From: CAVQYV01 sp963718295 [NCBI: uncultured Methylomirabilota bacterium]
GTDB lineage: Bacteria > Methylomirabilota > Methylomirabilia > CAVQYV01
NCBI GenBank assembly: GCA_963718295.1
Contig: CAVQYV010000003.1
Coordinates: forward strand, 496,001 to 560,000
Length of the DNA: 64,000 bases
Reading direction: 5' to 3'
This document shows, piece by piece, positions 45,200 through 54,468 of this stretch (within the stretch, counting starts at the first letter, position 1; each line of letters begins with the position of its first letter). The translations under genes and the position numbers were made by a program. The notes under the pieces were generated by a model. The model saw only the letters and a list, made by a program, of their open reading frames with translations, had not been told where the DNA came from and did no database searches.

Positions 45200-45310
45200 C
45201 GATTTTCTCCTTTCGCGCCAGTTGAATGAACGGCTGCACGTTGGCTATAGATGATTTCTTCCGGGCCGCGCCTTGGGCCGGCTCATCTTTCTTCCAGATC
45301 ATGTAGCCTC

Positions 45311-45490
45311 TTATCGGTGCTGATCCTTTTCTTTCGCTTGCTTCGCGTCCTTTTTCTTCTTCTCCTCTTCTATGTCCTCCAAATCCTGCCCCAGGTTCAT
45401 CCAACAATTCTGACAAACCGGTCCCTTTTCGGGATCAGAGTAGTGCAGGTTGGACTGACTCCCGCAAAAGGCGCATTTTTTGATTATCAT
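45311..45490 (-). CDS. 59-aa zinc-ribbon protein
   Basis: A small gene with a strong start: GGAGGTCCCTCC then ATG 45490. The protein begins MIIKKCAFCGSQSNLHYS, has a second knuckle VCQNCWMNLG, and ends in a highly charged Glu/Lys-rich helix (LEDIEEEKKKK). The pair of CxxC motifs 17 residues apart is a typical four-Cys zinc ribbon. It has no enzymatic domain, so a nucleic-acid or protein-binding role is plausible. It lies 111 bases upstream of the cupin gene, and shared transcription is possible. Confidence 0.7.
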   Translation of the reverse strand: MIIKKCAFCGSQSNLHYSDPEKGPVCQNCWMNLGQDLEDIEEEKKKKDAKQAKEKDQHR

Positions 45491-45786
45491 GGAGGGACCT
45501 CCAATCGGTCATTCCTGCGAGAAGAGAACATAGGCTAACCCCATCGGCTCCATTATAATCGTTTCCCTCACTATTTCAAGGATTTCTTACCGGATAGTGT
45601 CATCGTTTCATGGCGTCATGGCGGAGGGGGCGTATGGCGATGTTTGTATCAAAATGCGACTGAGGGATCAAGGGAAAAAGACCGCCCTCCCCTGGCTCCT
45701 GAGCGCTCATGGAGCCTGTCTCTTCTGGATCCAGCGATTTTGGCTTGCCTCGGCCCTCGATTCCCTCTAAGATAGAATCACATCCC

Positions 45787-47097
45787 ATGCGACTGCTATC
45801 TTCCACCTTCACTTCTCTTCGTCATCGCAACTTCCGGCTCTTCTTTATCGGCCAATTGATCTCTTTTATCGGGGTCTGGATGCAAAACGTGGCCCAGAGC
45901 TGGCTGGTTTACGATCTCACCCATTCCCGTCTCCTCCTGGGGCTGGTCTATGCCCTGGGCTCTTCTCCCATCCTTTTCCTTGCCCTCTATGGGGGAGCCC
46001 TCGCCGATCGAGTGGACAAGAGGAAACTCCTGATGGCAACCCAGTTCTCGGCCATGATCATCGCGTGGTCCCTGGGAATTCTGGTGGTCCTGGACAAGGT
46101 TCAAATCTGGCATATCTTTCTGTTGGCCACCCTTTTGGGCCTGGATGCTGCCATCGACACCCCAACCCGCCAATCCTTCATTTTCGAGATGGTAGGAAGG
46201 GAGGATCTTACCAATGCCATCGCCCTGAATTCCAGCATCTTCAATGCCTCGCGGGTCATCGGCCCGGCCCTGGCCGGCATGCTCATCGCCGGGGTGGGAC
46301 TGGCCTCCTGCTTCTTTTTGAATGGGCTCACTTATGTCGCGATCCTCTACGCCCTCTTTTCCATGCGACTTCAGGGAAGGCCAAAACAGCCCGGACCTCG
46401 AACTTCCACCTGGCATGGGCTGAAGGAGGCTGTCCGCTATGCGAGATCCCATCAGGCGATCCTCTCGCTTCTTTTGCTGGTGGCGATCCTCAGCATATTC
46501 GCGCTCCCATACATCGTGATGATGCCGGTCTTCGCCAAGGACATCTTGAGGGGAGGGCCGAAGACCCTGGGGGTCCTGATGACCGCAACGGGGGTGGGGG
46601 CGCTGAGCGGAGCCCTGAACTTGGCCTCCTGGGGGAATCGCCGGGGAAGGTCGGCCATGGCGCTGGCCGGGGCATTGCTATTTCTCCTCTCCCTTTTCTG
46701 TTTTACCTTTTCCTCCAACCTCTACCTCTCCCTTTTCCTGTTGGTCCTGGTGGGGGGGTTTATGATTACCTTCCTCGCCACCAGCAATACCTTGTTGCAG
46801 ATCCGGGTCTCGGATGAGATCCGGGGACGGATCATGGGATTCTTCGTGATGGCGCTGCTGGGAATGACTCCCCTGGGAAGCCTCCAGATCGGATTGTTGG
46901 CCGAACATTTGGGCGCCCCCTGGGCCATCCGTATCGGAATCATGGTCTCCTTGATCGCGTGGATGATCCTGTTTCGCCCGATCCGTCGGATCGAGGGATC
47001 GGAGATCGAAGAGGGGGATGGCAACGAGCAACAGAGGCAAACCGGGGAGGCTGCGGCAGGCAGTGAGGGAGCGGAAGGTATATCTGGAGGAAGATGA
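45787..47097 (+). CDS. MFS exporter (EntS/DUF894-type)
   Basis: A 436-aa, 12-helix carrier. LRHRNFRLFFIGQLISFIGVWMQNVAQ (shown split: LRHRNFRLFF, then GVWMQNVAQSWLVYDLT) and GALADRVDKRKLL are hallmarks of the enterobactin-exporter-like MFS subgroup, and DAAIDTPTRQSF follows helix 4. These proteins export siderophores, macrolides or other small molecules. The C-terminal tail is polar and Glu/Gly-rich. The start ATG 45787 is chosen because the hydrophobic domain begins ten residues later. It is convergent with the M48 gene. Confidence 0.87.
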   Translation: MRLLSSTFTSLRHRNFRLFFIGQLISFIGVWMQNVAQSWLVYDLTHSRLLLGLVYALGSSPILFLALYGGALADRVDKRKLLMATQFSAMIIAWSLGILVVLDKVQIWHIFLLATLLGLDAAIDTPTRQSFIFEMVGREDLTNAIALNSSIFNASRVIGPALAGMLIAGVGLASCFFLNGLTYVAILYALFSMRLQGRPKQPGPRTSTWHGLKEAVRYARSHQAILSLLLLVAILSIFALPYIVMMPVFAKDILRGGPKTLGVLMTATGVGALSGALNLASWGNRRGRSAMALAGALLFLLSLFCFTFSSNLYLSLFLLVLVGGFMITFLATSNTLLQIRVSDEIRGRIMGFFVMALLGMTPLGSLQIGLLAEHLGAPWAIRIGIMVSLIAWMILFRPIRRIEGSEIEEGDGNEQQRQTGEAAAGSEGAEGISGGR

Positions 47098-47117
47098 GAT
47101 GAGGAGTTGGGAGAGAA

Positions 47118-48140
47118 TCAGCGGGAGGGGATCTTCAGGACAACTCCTGCCTGGATCTTCTCCCCCTCCTTCAAGCGATTGAGGAAGGCGACCTCGTGGC
47201 TCCTGGATTCATCGCCCAGCAGGGAGCGACAGATGGAGGCCAAGGAATCCCCGGGCCGACTCGTATAGCTCCGAAGGTATCGCCGATCATCCTTTGGGCC
47301 ATAAGGCAACCCCTCCAGCAGAGAGCGATAACGATTGGACCCTACCTCCCAATGGTTCTGGACCCCAGTGGTCAGGACATAGGCCAGGGTATCCGCCTTG
47401 ATGATCCGTTCCACGGTATCGGGGTGGGTGAGTCGAAATCCCTGGAAGTTTATGCCCTGAAGCTGTTCCTTGGTGCGCAGGTAGCGAAGGAATTCCGTAA
47501 CCTGCCGGGGGTCATATCCGGATTGATAGACATAGCGGAGGCCCTTTTCATCTGCCTCCAGCTCGTTCTCGCGGCCATAGCCCAGGAGGACCTGGGTGAG
47601 GAATTCATTGGAAAAGACGAACCAGGCATCCAGATGCTCCCGCACCGTGGGGCTGACGGCAGCGGCCGCCCCCATCGCGCCCAGGCTCAGAAGCTGATAC
47701 AACTGGGCTTTGGTCACCTGTTTGGCCGCATGACGAGAGGAGGCATGGCCCACCTCATGCCCGATGACTCCTGCCAGCTCTGCCTCATTATTTAAGACCG
47801 CCAGCAGCCCTCTGGTCACATAGATATACCCACCGGGGAGGGCCAGGGCATTGATGCTCTCCTCATCCAGGATCTTGAAGGTATAGCGGAATGCTCGCGG
47901 TTGCGCCTGGGAAGCCATCTTCTGCCCAATCTGATCCACATAGGCCTGGAGTTGGGGAGTGCCACAGAAGCCCAACTCCTTTTCCAGTTCCAGGTCCATC
48001 TTTTTGCCCAGTGCCACCTCCTCGGCCTCGCTGAGGAGCAGCAAGTCCGCGGCAAAGCTGGGCCTGCTCCAAAATGAAAAGAGGAGGAGCGCCAGGATCA
48101 GGATTCCTCCTGCTCCCCAGTTCCACCATCGCCGGATCAT
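47118..48140 (-). CDS. M48 zinc metalloprotease with C-terminal LysM-like domain
   Basis: An exported or membrane-anchored peptidase of about 340 aa. The N-terminal hydrophobic segment (GGILILALLLFSFW, then SRPSFA) is a signal or anchor. The zinc site is AGVIGHEVGHASSRHAAK with the third ligand in ENELEADEKG. The last ~50 residues (YTSRPGDSLASICRSLLG, VLKIPSR) resemble a LysM peptidoglycan-binding module. This is the BepA/YfgC-like type used in envelope protein quality control. Several in-frame starts exist up to 48305; ATG 48140 gives the best signal peptide, though its SD is weak. It is divergent from the TldD-like gene. Confidence 0.85.
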   Translation of the reverse strand: MIRRWWNWGAGGILILALLLFSFWSRPSFAADLLLLSEAEEVALGKKMDLELEKELGFCGTPQLQAYVDQIGQKMASQAQPRAFRYTFKILDEESINALALPGGYIYVTRGLLAVLNNEAELAGVIGHEVGHASSRHAAKQVTKAQLYQLLSLGAMGAAAAVSPTVREHLDAWFVFSNEFLTQVLLGYGRENELEADEKGLRYVYQSGYDPRQVTEFLRYLRTKEQLQGINFQGFRLTHPDTVERIIKADTLAYVLTTGVQNHWEVGSNRYRSLLEGLPYGPKDDRRYLRSYTSRPGDSLASICRSLLGDESRSHEVAFLNRLKEGEKIQAGVVLKIPSR

Positions 48141-48241
48141 ACGGCTCTGGTCTTTCCTATTCGGCAACGACTTCCCATTCGCACCCATGCTTTGCAGCCC
48201 ACCTGTATCTCTATCATACATTCTACGCCGGGATTTTGCAA

Positions 48242-48270
48242 TTGACAAGAGAGGTTTGCGAGTGTAAGTA
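48242..48270 (+). promoter_or_regulatory. Promoter of the TldD-like gene
   Basis: Perfect TTGACA (48242-48247), 17-base spacer and TAAGTA (48265-48270). The start codon TTG 48291 lies about 14 bases after the predicted transcription start, so the leader is very short. Confidence 0.65.
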
Positions 48271-48290
48271 ATGGCCCGGGGGTAAGCCGA

Positions 48291-49682
48291 TTGGAAGAGA
48301 ACCATCTGAGGCAGATTTTAGACTTCTCGCTCTCGCGAGGTGGATCATTCGCCGACCTATTCATCGAAGAAACGGATGCCACCTCGATCATCTGTGAGGA
48401 GGACAAGATCGAACAGATCCTTACCGGGTCGGATCGGGGCGCGGGAATACGGCTGATCCATGATCTGCAGACCTACTATGCCTCCTCCGCCGACCTCTCC
48501 CCCTCCACCCTGGAGGATCTGGCTCTCTCCCTGGCCAATGCCGTCCCCGCCCACACGCCCATTCGTTCCTCTCCCTCTCTTTCTTTGGATGCCCAAGTCC
48601 CCCCCTGGTCTCATCCCATTCGCATTCCCCCTCGCCAGATCCCCCTAAAAGAGAAGGTCGAAAAGGTAATGGCTGCCAATGCCGTCGCCCGGGCCATAGA
48701 TCCCAGCATACGCCAGGTAAGGGTGATCTGTCGGGAGGGATGGCGCCGCACCCGGATCGCCAACTCCGAGGGCCACCTCTGCGAAGAGGATAGGGTGGGG
48801 CTGCTGTTCATGGTCCAGGTGGTCGCTTCCAAGGACCATGTCATCCAGACCGGATATGAGGTGATTGGGGGCGTGGTGGGCTGGGAGATCTTCGAGGAGA
48901 ACCCCGCTGAGGCCGTGGCCGAAAAGGCAGCCCGCCGGGCCCTACAAATGCTCCAGGCGGATCCTGCCCCCGCCGGACCCATGATGGTGGTGGTATCCTC
49001 TGAGGCGGGAGGCACCATGATCCACGAGGCAGTGGGCCATGGCCTGGAGTCGGATCTGGCCCAGGATGGCCTTTCCGTCTATTCCCATCGCCTGGGGGAG
49101 CAGATTGCCTCCCCTCTCATCACCGTCATCGATGATCCCACCCTCCCCGGGAGGAGGGGCTCCTATGTCTTCGACGACGAGGGAACCTTGGCCCAAAAGA
49201 CGATTTTGGTGGAGGATGGAATCCTCAAGAGCTATCTCTATGATCGCCTGGCCGCTTTCAAGGATCAGACCCGATCGACTGGAAACGGCCGGCGGCAATC
49301 GTATCAACATAAGCCCATTCCCCGCATGTCCAATACCTTGATCGCCCCCGGCCAGACACCTCCGGAGGAAATCATCCGCTCCGTATCCAAAGGCCTTCTG
49401 GTCAAGAAGATGGGCGGAGGCCAGGTGAACACTGTGAACGGAGATTTCGTCTTCGAGGTGAGCGAGGGATATCGGATCGAGGGCGGGGAAGTGGGACCGC
49501 CGGTGCGGGGGGCCACCCTGACGGGGAACGGACCTCGGATCTTGCAGCAGATCGACAGGGTGGGATCGGATCTCGGGTTTAGTCTGGGCACCTGCGGAAA
49601 GGACGGCCAGGGGGCGCCCGTCTCCGACGCCCAGCCCACCTTGAGGATCCCCGAGATCATTGTGGGAGGCACCTCCGCCTGA
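48291..49682 (+). CDS. TldD/PmbA-family metalloprotease
   Basis: A 463-aa protein of the TldD type, the catalytic partner in TldD/TldE proteases. The zinc motif HEAVGHGLESD (HExxxH) is present, with downstream GRRGSYVFDDEG, GNGRRQSYQHKPIPRMSN and KGLLVKKMGGGQVN. TldD/E trims modified peptides and unfolded chains. No TldE/PmbA partner gene is in the window. The start is TTG 48291, since the ORF has no earlier start with an SD. The AMMECR1 gene follows 117 bases later. Confidence 0.9.
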   Translation: MEENHLRQILDFSLSRGGSFADLFIEETDATSIICEEDKIEQILTGSDRGAGIRLIHDLQTYYASSADLSPSTLEDLALSLANAVPAHTPIRSSPSLSLDAQVPPWSHPIRIPPRQIPLKEKVEKVMAANAVARAIDPSIRQVRVICREGWRRTRIANSEGHLCEEDRVGLLFMVQVVASKDHVIQTGYEVIGGVVGWEIFEENPAEAVAEKAARRALQMLQADPAPAGPMMVVVSSEAGGTMIHEAVGHGLESDLAQDGLSVYSHRLGEQIASPLITVIDDPTLPGRRGSYVFDDEGTLAQKTILVEDGILKSYLYDRLAAFKDQTRSTGNGRRQSYQHKPIPRMSNTLIAPGQTPPEEIIRSVSKGLLVKKMGGGQVNTVNGDFVFEVSEGYRIEGGEVGPPVRGATLTGNGPRILQQIDRVGSDLGFSLGTCGKDGQGAPVSDAQPTLRIPEIIVGGTSA

Positions 49683-49799
49683 GGATCGGATTTTGGTCCT
49701 GAATCGGAGTATCCGGGATCAGTGGAGGTTCTCCCGCTCCAGCAATGGCAAGGGGCTGAATCCGGACCATCAAGCAGGAGCTTTATCCGGGAGGCAAAG

Positions 49800-50336
49800 A
49801 TGCTAAACGATCACCTGCAGTGCAAGCTTCTGGAGATCGCTCGCAAGTCGATTGAAGGTTACTTGAAGGAGGCCAGGATCCCCGCCTTCTCGGTTGCCGA
49901 CCAGGAGCTGACCGAGAAGGGAGCTGCCTTTGTCACCTTGACCAAAGGGGGACATCTCCGGGGCTGCATCGGGGTGACCGAGGCGGTCCATCCCCTCTAC
50001 GAGACGATCTCGTCCTGCGCCGTCTCTGCGGCGTTTTCCGATCCCCGCTTCCCTCCCCTCGCCCGGAAGGAGCTCTCCCAGATCCGGATCGAGATCTCCG
50101 TTCTCAGCCCCCTGAAGAAGATCGGGAGCATCGAAGAGATCGAGGTCGGGCGGCACGGCCTTTTCATCAGCAAGGGACTTCATCGCGGCCTCCTGCTCCC
50201 CCAGGTGGCAGTCGAATATGGCTGGGACCGGGAGGCCTTCCTGGAGGAGACATGCCGTAAGGCAGGCCTGCCGGCGGATGGCTGGAAGAGCGGGGCCGAC
50301 ATTCACATCTTCTCTGCGGAGGTCTTTCATGAGTAA
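49800..50336 (+). CDS. AMMECR1-domain protein (AmmeMemoRadiSam system A type)
   Basis: A 178-aa protein consisting of one AMMECR1 domain. The invariant LRGCIG motif is in GGHLRGCIGVTEA, followed by DPRFPPLARKEL and IEISVLSPLKKI. In the AmmeMemoRadiSam set this protein accompanies a Memo-like dioxygenase and a radical-SAM enzyme, but neither is visible here. Molecular function is unknown; an RNA-modification role has been suggested. ATG 49800 with GGGAGGCAAAG. It overlaps manC by 8 bases. Confidence 0.9.
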   Translation: MLNDHLQCKLLEIARKSIEGYLKEARIPAFSVADQELTEKGAAFVTLTKGGHLRGCIGVTEAVHPLYETISSCAVSAAFSDPRFPPLARKELSQIRIEISVLSPLKKIGSIEEIEVGRHGLFISKGLHRGLLLPQVAVEYGWDREAFLEETCRKAGLPADGWKSGADIHIFSAEVFHE

Positions 50337-51783
50337 GCTCGGATCAAAGATCTATGCCGTCATCCTGGCGGGGGGATCGGGAACCCGTTTCTGGCCCCTG
50401 AGCCGCGAGCTCTACCCCAAGCAGATGCTGAGCCTGCTGGGTCCTCACTCCCTGTTCCAGGAGACCCTCCTGCGCATCCGCGAGGCGATCCTCCCGGAAA
50501 AAACCCTGATCGTCACCAACGAGAGGCATGCCTTCGACCTGAAGCGTCAAGCCGCCTCTATCGCGTCCGGGTATCGCTTCCTCCCGGAGCCGGAGATGAA
50601 AAATACGGCCCCGGCCATCGGCCTGGCCGCCTTGCACCTGCGGAGGGAAGAGGCTGAAGCGATCATGGTCGTGATGCCCTCGGATCATCTGGTGAGACGT
50701 CCGGCTCAGTTCCTGGAGCTGCTCGAAGGGGCGACTGAGCCCGCCCACCAGGGTTTTCTGGTCACCTTCGGAATCAAGCCCAGCCGGCCCGAAACGGGGT
50801 TCGGCTATCTCCAGGTCGCCCAGTCGACTTCAATCCCTGACCTGTCCGGGACCCCTCCTGACCCCTCCCCCCCGATCTTGAAGGTGGAGAGGTTCGTCGA
50901 GAAGCCGGACCCCAAGACAGCCGAAGGATACCTGGCCAGCGGCCAGTACTATTGGAACAGCGGGATCTTCCTCTGGAGGGCAGCGACCATCCTGGAGGAG
51001 ATCAAGACACACTTGCCCAATCTTCATAACGAGTTAGGGCTAATGGAAGCGGCTTTAGGGACCTCTGAGGAGAGGGGGGCCCTCGCCCAGGCCTATTCCC
51101 AAATCGACCCGGTCTCTATCGATTACGGGGTGATGGAAAAATCCTCCCGGGTGGTTCTGTTGGAGGCGGACATCGGGTGGCACGATGTGGGATCCTGGAG
51201 CGCCCTGGATGAGGTCTGCCCCCGAGACGACGCGGGCAATATCAAGTCCGGCAACCTCCTCGACCGGGGATCCCAGGATTCCATCCTCCTCGCCGGATCC
51301 CGCATCCTGGCCACCGTGGGCCTGAAGGATATGGTAGTGGTGGACACGGAGGATGCTACCCTGGTGTGCCCCAAGGAGCACACCCAGCAGGTGAAGGGAG
51401 TGGCAGAGGAGCTCAAGAAGAGGGATTCGGAGGAATATCTCGTCCACCGCACGGTCCATCGGCCCTGGGGTCAATACACCGTGCTGGAGAAGGGGGAGGG
51501 CTATAAGATCAAGAGGATCGAGGTGAATCCGGGCGGCAGGCTGAGCCTGCAGCTTCACCGACACCGGAGCGAACACTGGGTGGTCCTCTCGGGCACGGCC
51601 CGGGTCAGGGTTGAGGATCGCTCCTTTGAGGTCCACCCCCACCAGTCCACCTTCATCCCCCTATCCGCCAAGCATCGCCTGGAAAATCCGGGGCCAGTCC
51701 CGGTGCAGATCATCGAGGCCCAAATCGGGGATTACGTGGAGGAGGATGACATCGAAAGGTTCGACGATGACTACGGGAGGTAA
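50329..51783 (+). CDS. manC: Mannose-1-phosphate guanylyltransferase / mannose-6-phosphate isomerase (ManC/AlgA type)
   Basis: A 484-aa bifunctional type II PMI-GMP enzyme that makes GDP-mannose. The N-terminal nucleotidyltransferase has [18 protein letters not shown] and YPKQ, FVEKPD, and YWNSGIFLWRA. The C-terminal cupin isomerase has HRPWGQYTVLEKGEGYKIKR, LSLQLHRHRSEHWVVLSG and the metal-binding His set. ATG 50329 has GGAGGTCTTTC and starts inside the AMMECR1 gene. Its product feeds GDP-mannose-derived sugars for surface glycans. manB overlaps its end. Confidence 0.95.
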   Translation: MSKLGSKIYAVILAGGSGTRFWPLSRELYPKQMLSLLGPHSLFQETLLRIREAILPEKTLIVTNERHAFDLKRQAASIASGYRFLPEPEMKNTAPAIGLAALHLRREEAEAIMVVMPSDHLVRRPAQFLELLEGATEPAHQGFLVTFGIKPSRPETGFGYLQVAQSTSIPDLSGTPPDPSPPILKVERFVEKPDPKTAEGYLASGQYYWNSGIFLWRAATILEEIKTHLPNLHNELGLMEAALGTSEERGALAQAYSQIDPVSIDYGVMEKSSRVVLLEADIGWHDVGSWSALDEVCPRDDAGNIKSGNLLDRGSQDSILLAGSRILATVGLKDMVVVDTEDATLVCPKEHTQQVKGVAEELKKRDSEEYLVHRTVHRPWGQYTVLEKGEGYKIKRIEVNPGGRLSLQLHRHRSEHWVVLSGTARVRVEDRSFEVHPHQSTFIPLSAKHRLENPGPVPVQIIEAQIGDYVEEDDIERFDDDYGR

Positions 51784-53268
51784 GGACCGGGGGGAAGGGA
51801 AATCCATCCCTCCTTCCCACATCTTTCGCGAGTACGACATTCGGGGGATTGCGGGGGCCGATCTGGCGCCCGCGGCCGTGGAGGTAATTGGCAGAGCCTA
51901 TGCCCAACTCCTCCGAGAGGCCCATCCCGCTCTGCCCGTGGGTAGGCGGCCTCGGGTGGCGGTGGCGGGCGATGTCCGTCTGAGTTCCCCGGAGGTGGCC
52001 TCGGCCCTGATGGAGGGAATCAGCAGCCAGGAGATCGATATCTTCCACCTGGGAGTCTGTCCCACCCCCCTCCTCTATTTCTCCCTCTTCCAACTGGATG
52101 TGGAAGGGGGGATCGTGGTCACCGGCAGCCACAATCCCCCCGAATATAACGGGCTCAAGATCTGTGTGGGCCGAGATACCATTCATGGTGCCTCCATTCA
52201 AAGGTTGAGGGAGATCGCCGGCCAGTCCCTTCCCGAATCGCGGCGCAAAAGGGGAATCATCGAAGACTATCCCATCATCCCCCACTATCTGGCCTGGATG
52301 CATGAGCACTTTCAGGCCCTGACCTCTTCCACTGCCTCCCGGCCCCAGGCGGATCCGGCAAGATCGATCAAGGTGGTAGTGGATGCGGGCAACGGCACCG
52401 GAGGCCTGGTGGCCCCGGCGCTGCTGCGATCTCTCGGCTGCAAGGTGGTGGAGCTTTACTGTGAGCCGGATGGTTCCTTTCCCCATCATCACCCAGATCC
52501 TACCCTCCCCGAAAACCTGGACGATTTGAGGGCCCGACTCTTGCGGAGGAGGCCGACCTGGGCATCGCCTATGACGGGGATGCCGATCGGATCGGGGTCT
52601 TGGATGAACAGGGCGAGATCATTTGGGGAGACCGGCTCATGATCCTGTTTGCGAGGGATTTGCTCTCCTGCCCACCCCACCCTGGAACTACTCCTCCCCT
52701 CTTCATCGGAGAGGTCAAGTGTTCTCAACTAATGTATGAGGAGATCGAAAGGCTGGGCGGGGTGGCCCTCATGAGCAGGACCGGGCACTCCCCGATCAAG
52801 CAGCTCATGAAAGAGAAACATGCCCTGCTGGCCGGGGAGATGAGCGGGCACCTCTTCTTCGCCGACCGCTACTTCGGCTATGATGATGCAATCTACGCCA
52901 GTGCCCGCCTGATCGAGGTTCTGAGGCGCAGAAAGAGCTCTGTCTCGGAGCTGCTGGCGGGCCTTCCCCAGACCTATGCCACCCCGGAGATCCGCCTCGA
53001 TTGTCCGGATGATCAGAAATTTCTCCTCATCGAGCAACTGAGGCAATCCCTTGCCTCCCCTTCGAGGCCCACGCCCCCTTTTGCCCTCCAAAAGATCATT
53101 ACCATCGATGGACTGCGATTGGTCTTTGAATATGGATGGGGCCTGGTGCGCGCCTCCAATACCCAGCCTGCCTTGGTCCTTCGTTTTGAGGCCTCATCTC
53201 CCGAGGCCCTCTCCCAGATCAGGGGCTGGGTGGAAGGGATGCTGCGGAGCATCCGGAATGAAAAGTGA
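51767..53268 (+). CDS. manB: Phosphomannomutase/phosphoglucomutase, one frameshift
   Basis: Alpha-D-phosphohexomutase interconverting Man-6-P and Man-1-P. Domain 1 has FREYDIRGIAG, and the phosphoserine loop is VVTGSHNPPEYNGLK. Domain 2 follows with VVDAGNGTGGL. After DLRARLL (near 52538) the reading continues one frame over as LAEEADLGIAYDGDADRIG, carrying the Mg-binding loop, then GEMSGHLFFADRY and the tail with RASNTQPALVLRFE. Adding one C in CTCTTG would restore the gene (~500 aa). ATG 51767 overlaps manC by 17 bases. All four domains remain, so the shift may be a sequencing error. Confidence 0.9.
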
Positions 53269-53319
53269 GGGCGGGAAATCGCGCCCCAAGAAATGCGGTG
53301 AAACGAGGACCCAGACCAG

Positions 53320-54090
53320 ATGAATCAAGGAAGACTGAAGGATCGGGTGGCTATCATCACTGGGGCGGCGAGGGGAATCGGCAAAGCCACGGCCCGGACC
53401 ATGGCCCGGGAGGGCGCCTCGGTCATCGTGGTGGACGTGCTTTCGAAAGAGGCGGCCCAGACGGCCGAGGAGCTGAAGGTCCTGGGAGGCAGGGCCCTGG
53501 CAATGGCTGCGGATATCGGCCATCAAGAGGAGGTCAACCGGGTAGTCCAGGGGGCCCTGGACCAATTCGGGACGGTGGATATCCTGGTCAACAATGCCGG
53601 AATCGTCCGGCCAGCCTTCTTGGAGGAGGTGACGGAGGAGGACTGGGACAGGGTGGTCCAGGTCAACCTGAAGGGGACCTTTTTCTGTACCCTGGCGGTG
53701 GTTCCCACGATGAAGAAGAACCGGTATGGGAAGATCATCAATATCGGCTCCCGGGTGAGTCTGGGCAAGATGGAAAGGACCGTCTATGCCGCCACCAAGG
53801 CCGGCCTGATCGGAGTGACCCGGACGTGGGCCCTGGAGCTTGCCCCGTTCAACATCAATGTGAACTATGTGGGTCCGGGACCCATTGCCACGGAGTTATT
53901 CAAGGCAGTCAATCCCGAGGAAAGCGAAAGGACCAGGGCTATCATCCGCGGAATTCCCCTGCAAAGGATGGGACAGCCGGAAGATGTGGCCAATCTCATC
54001 TCCTTTCTCTCCTCAGAGGAGGCCTCCTTCATCACCGGGCAATCGATATACATCTGCGGGGGAATTACGGTGGGCATGGCCCATTATTGA
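53320..54090 (+). CDS. Short-chain dehydrogenase/reductase (FabG-like)
   Basis: A 256-aa classical SDR. The NAD(P) motif is TGAARGIGKATAR, then NNAGIVRP, the catalytic Ser region NIGSRVSLG, YAATKAG (YxxxK) and VGPGPIATELF. Its length and motifs match 3-oxoacyl-ACP reductase-like proteins, but the substrate is not indicated. Placed between manB and the ABC transporter, it may act on a sugar or small alcohol. The C-terminus ICGGITVGMAHY is typical. Confidence 0.87.
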   Translation: MNQGRLKDRVAIITGAARGIGKATARTMAREGASVIVVDVLSKEAAQTAEELKVLGGRALAMAADIGHQEEVNRVVQGALDQFGTVDILVNNAGIVRPAFLEEVTEEDWDRVVQVNLKGTFFCTLAVVPTMKKNRYGKIINIGSRVSLGKMERTVYAATKAGLIGVTRTWALELAPFNINVNYVGPGPIATELFKAVNPEESERTRAIIRGIPLQRMGQPEDVANLISFLSSEEASFITGQSIYICGGITVGMAHY

Positions 54091-54468
54091 TCAGGGCTTG
54101 CCCTCCAAGAGTGCCCGCCCGCCGGCACGACCTTCCCTTCCCTCACCGCAGAGTATCACTCCTATCCGGCTTCCCGGGGGCAATTCCTCATCCATCCCGT
54201 ATAAATGCTTGACCATCGGGAGCAGCTTGGTGTATCTTAGCCCGTCAGGAACAGGCTCTCCAGGAAGGGATGGTGAGTGGGTATGACCCCGCTCCCTTAG
54301 ACAAAGAACAGGGAGGTCTTGCGGGCTGCTTTGGGATGCTAAGCTGTTGATATTCAATCATCTTGCAAAATAATGATGAGAAGCCTTGCCCTCCCCGAGG
54401 GGCGGGCTTCTTCGCACTTTGAAAGCACCACCAGCGAGCGATCGAGGCATAGAGAAAGGATCCTGAAC
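54091..54468 (+). promoter_or_regulatory. Leader/intergenic region with hairpin before the ABC transporter
   Basis: No supported gene. A stable hairpin at 54380-54410 (GAAGCC...GGCTTC with inner GCCCTC/GAGGGGC) is followed by TTCTTCG and may terminate the SDR transcript. Bases 54240-54360 contain several short complementary G/C blocks (CAGGCTCTCC, CCGCTCCC, GGGAGGTC), as in structured leaders, but they match no riboswitch consensus I know. Confidence 0.4.

Noticed and set aside
54240-54360. Possible known riboswitch before the ABC transporter
   Set aside because: There are short complementary blocks, but no match to any consensus I can recall (c-di-GMP, molybdenum cofactor, SAM, cobalamin).
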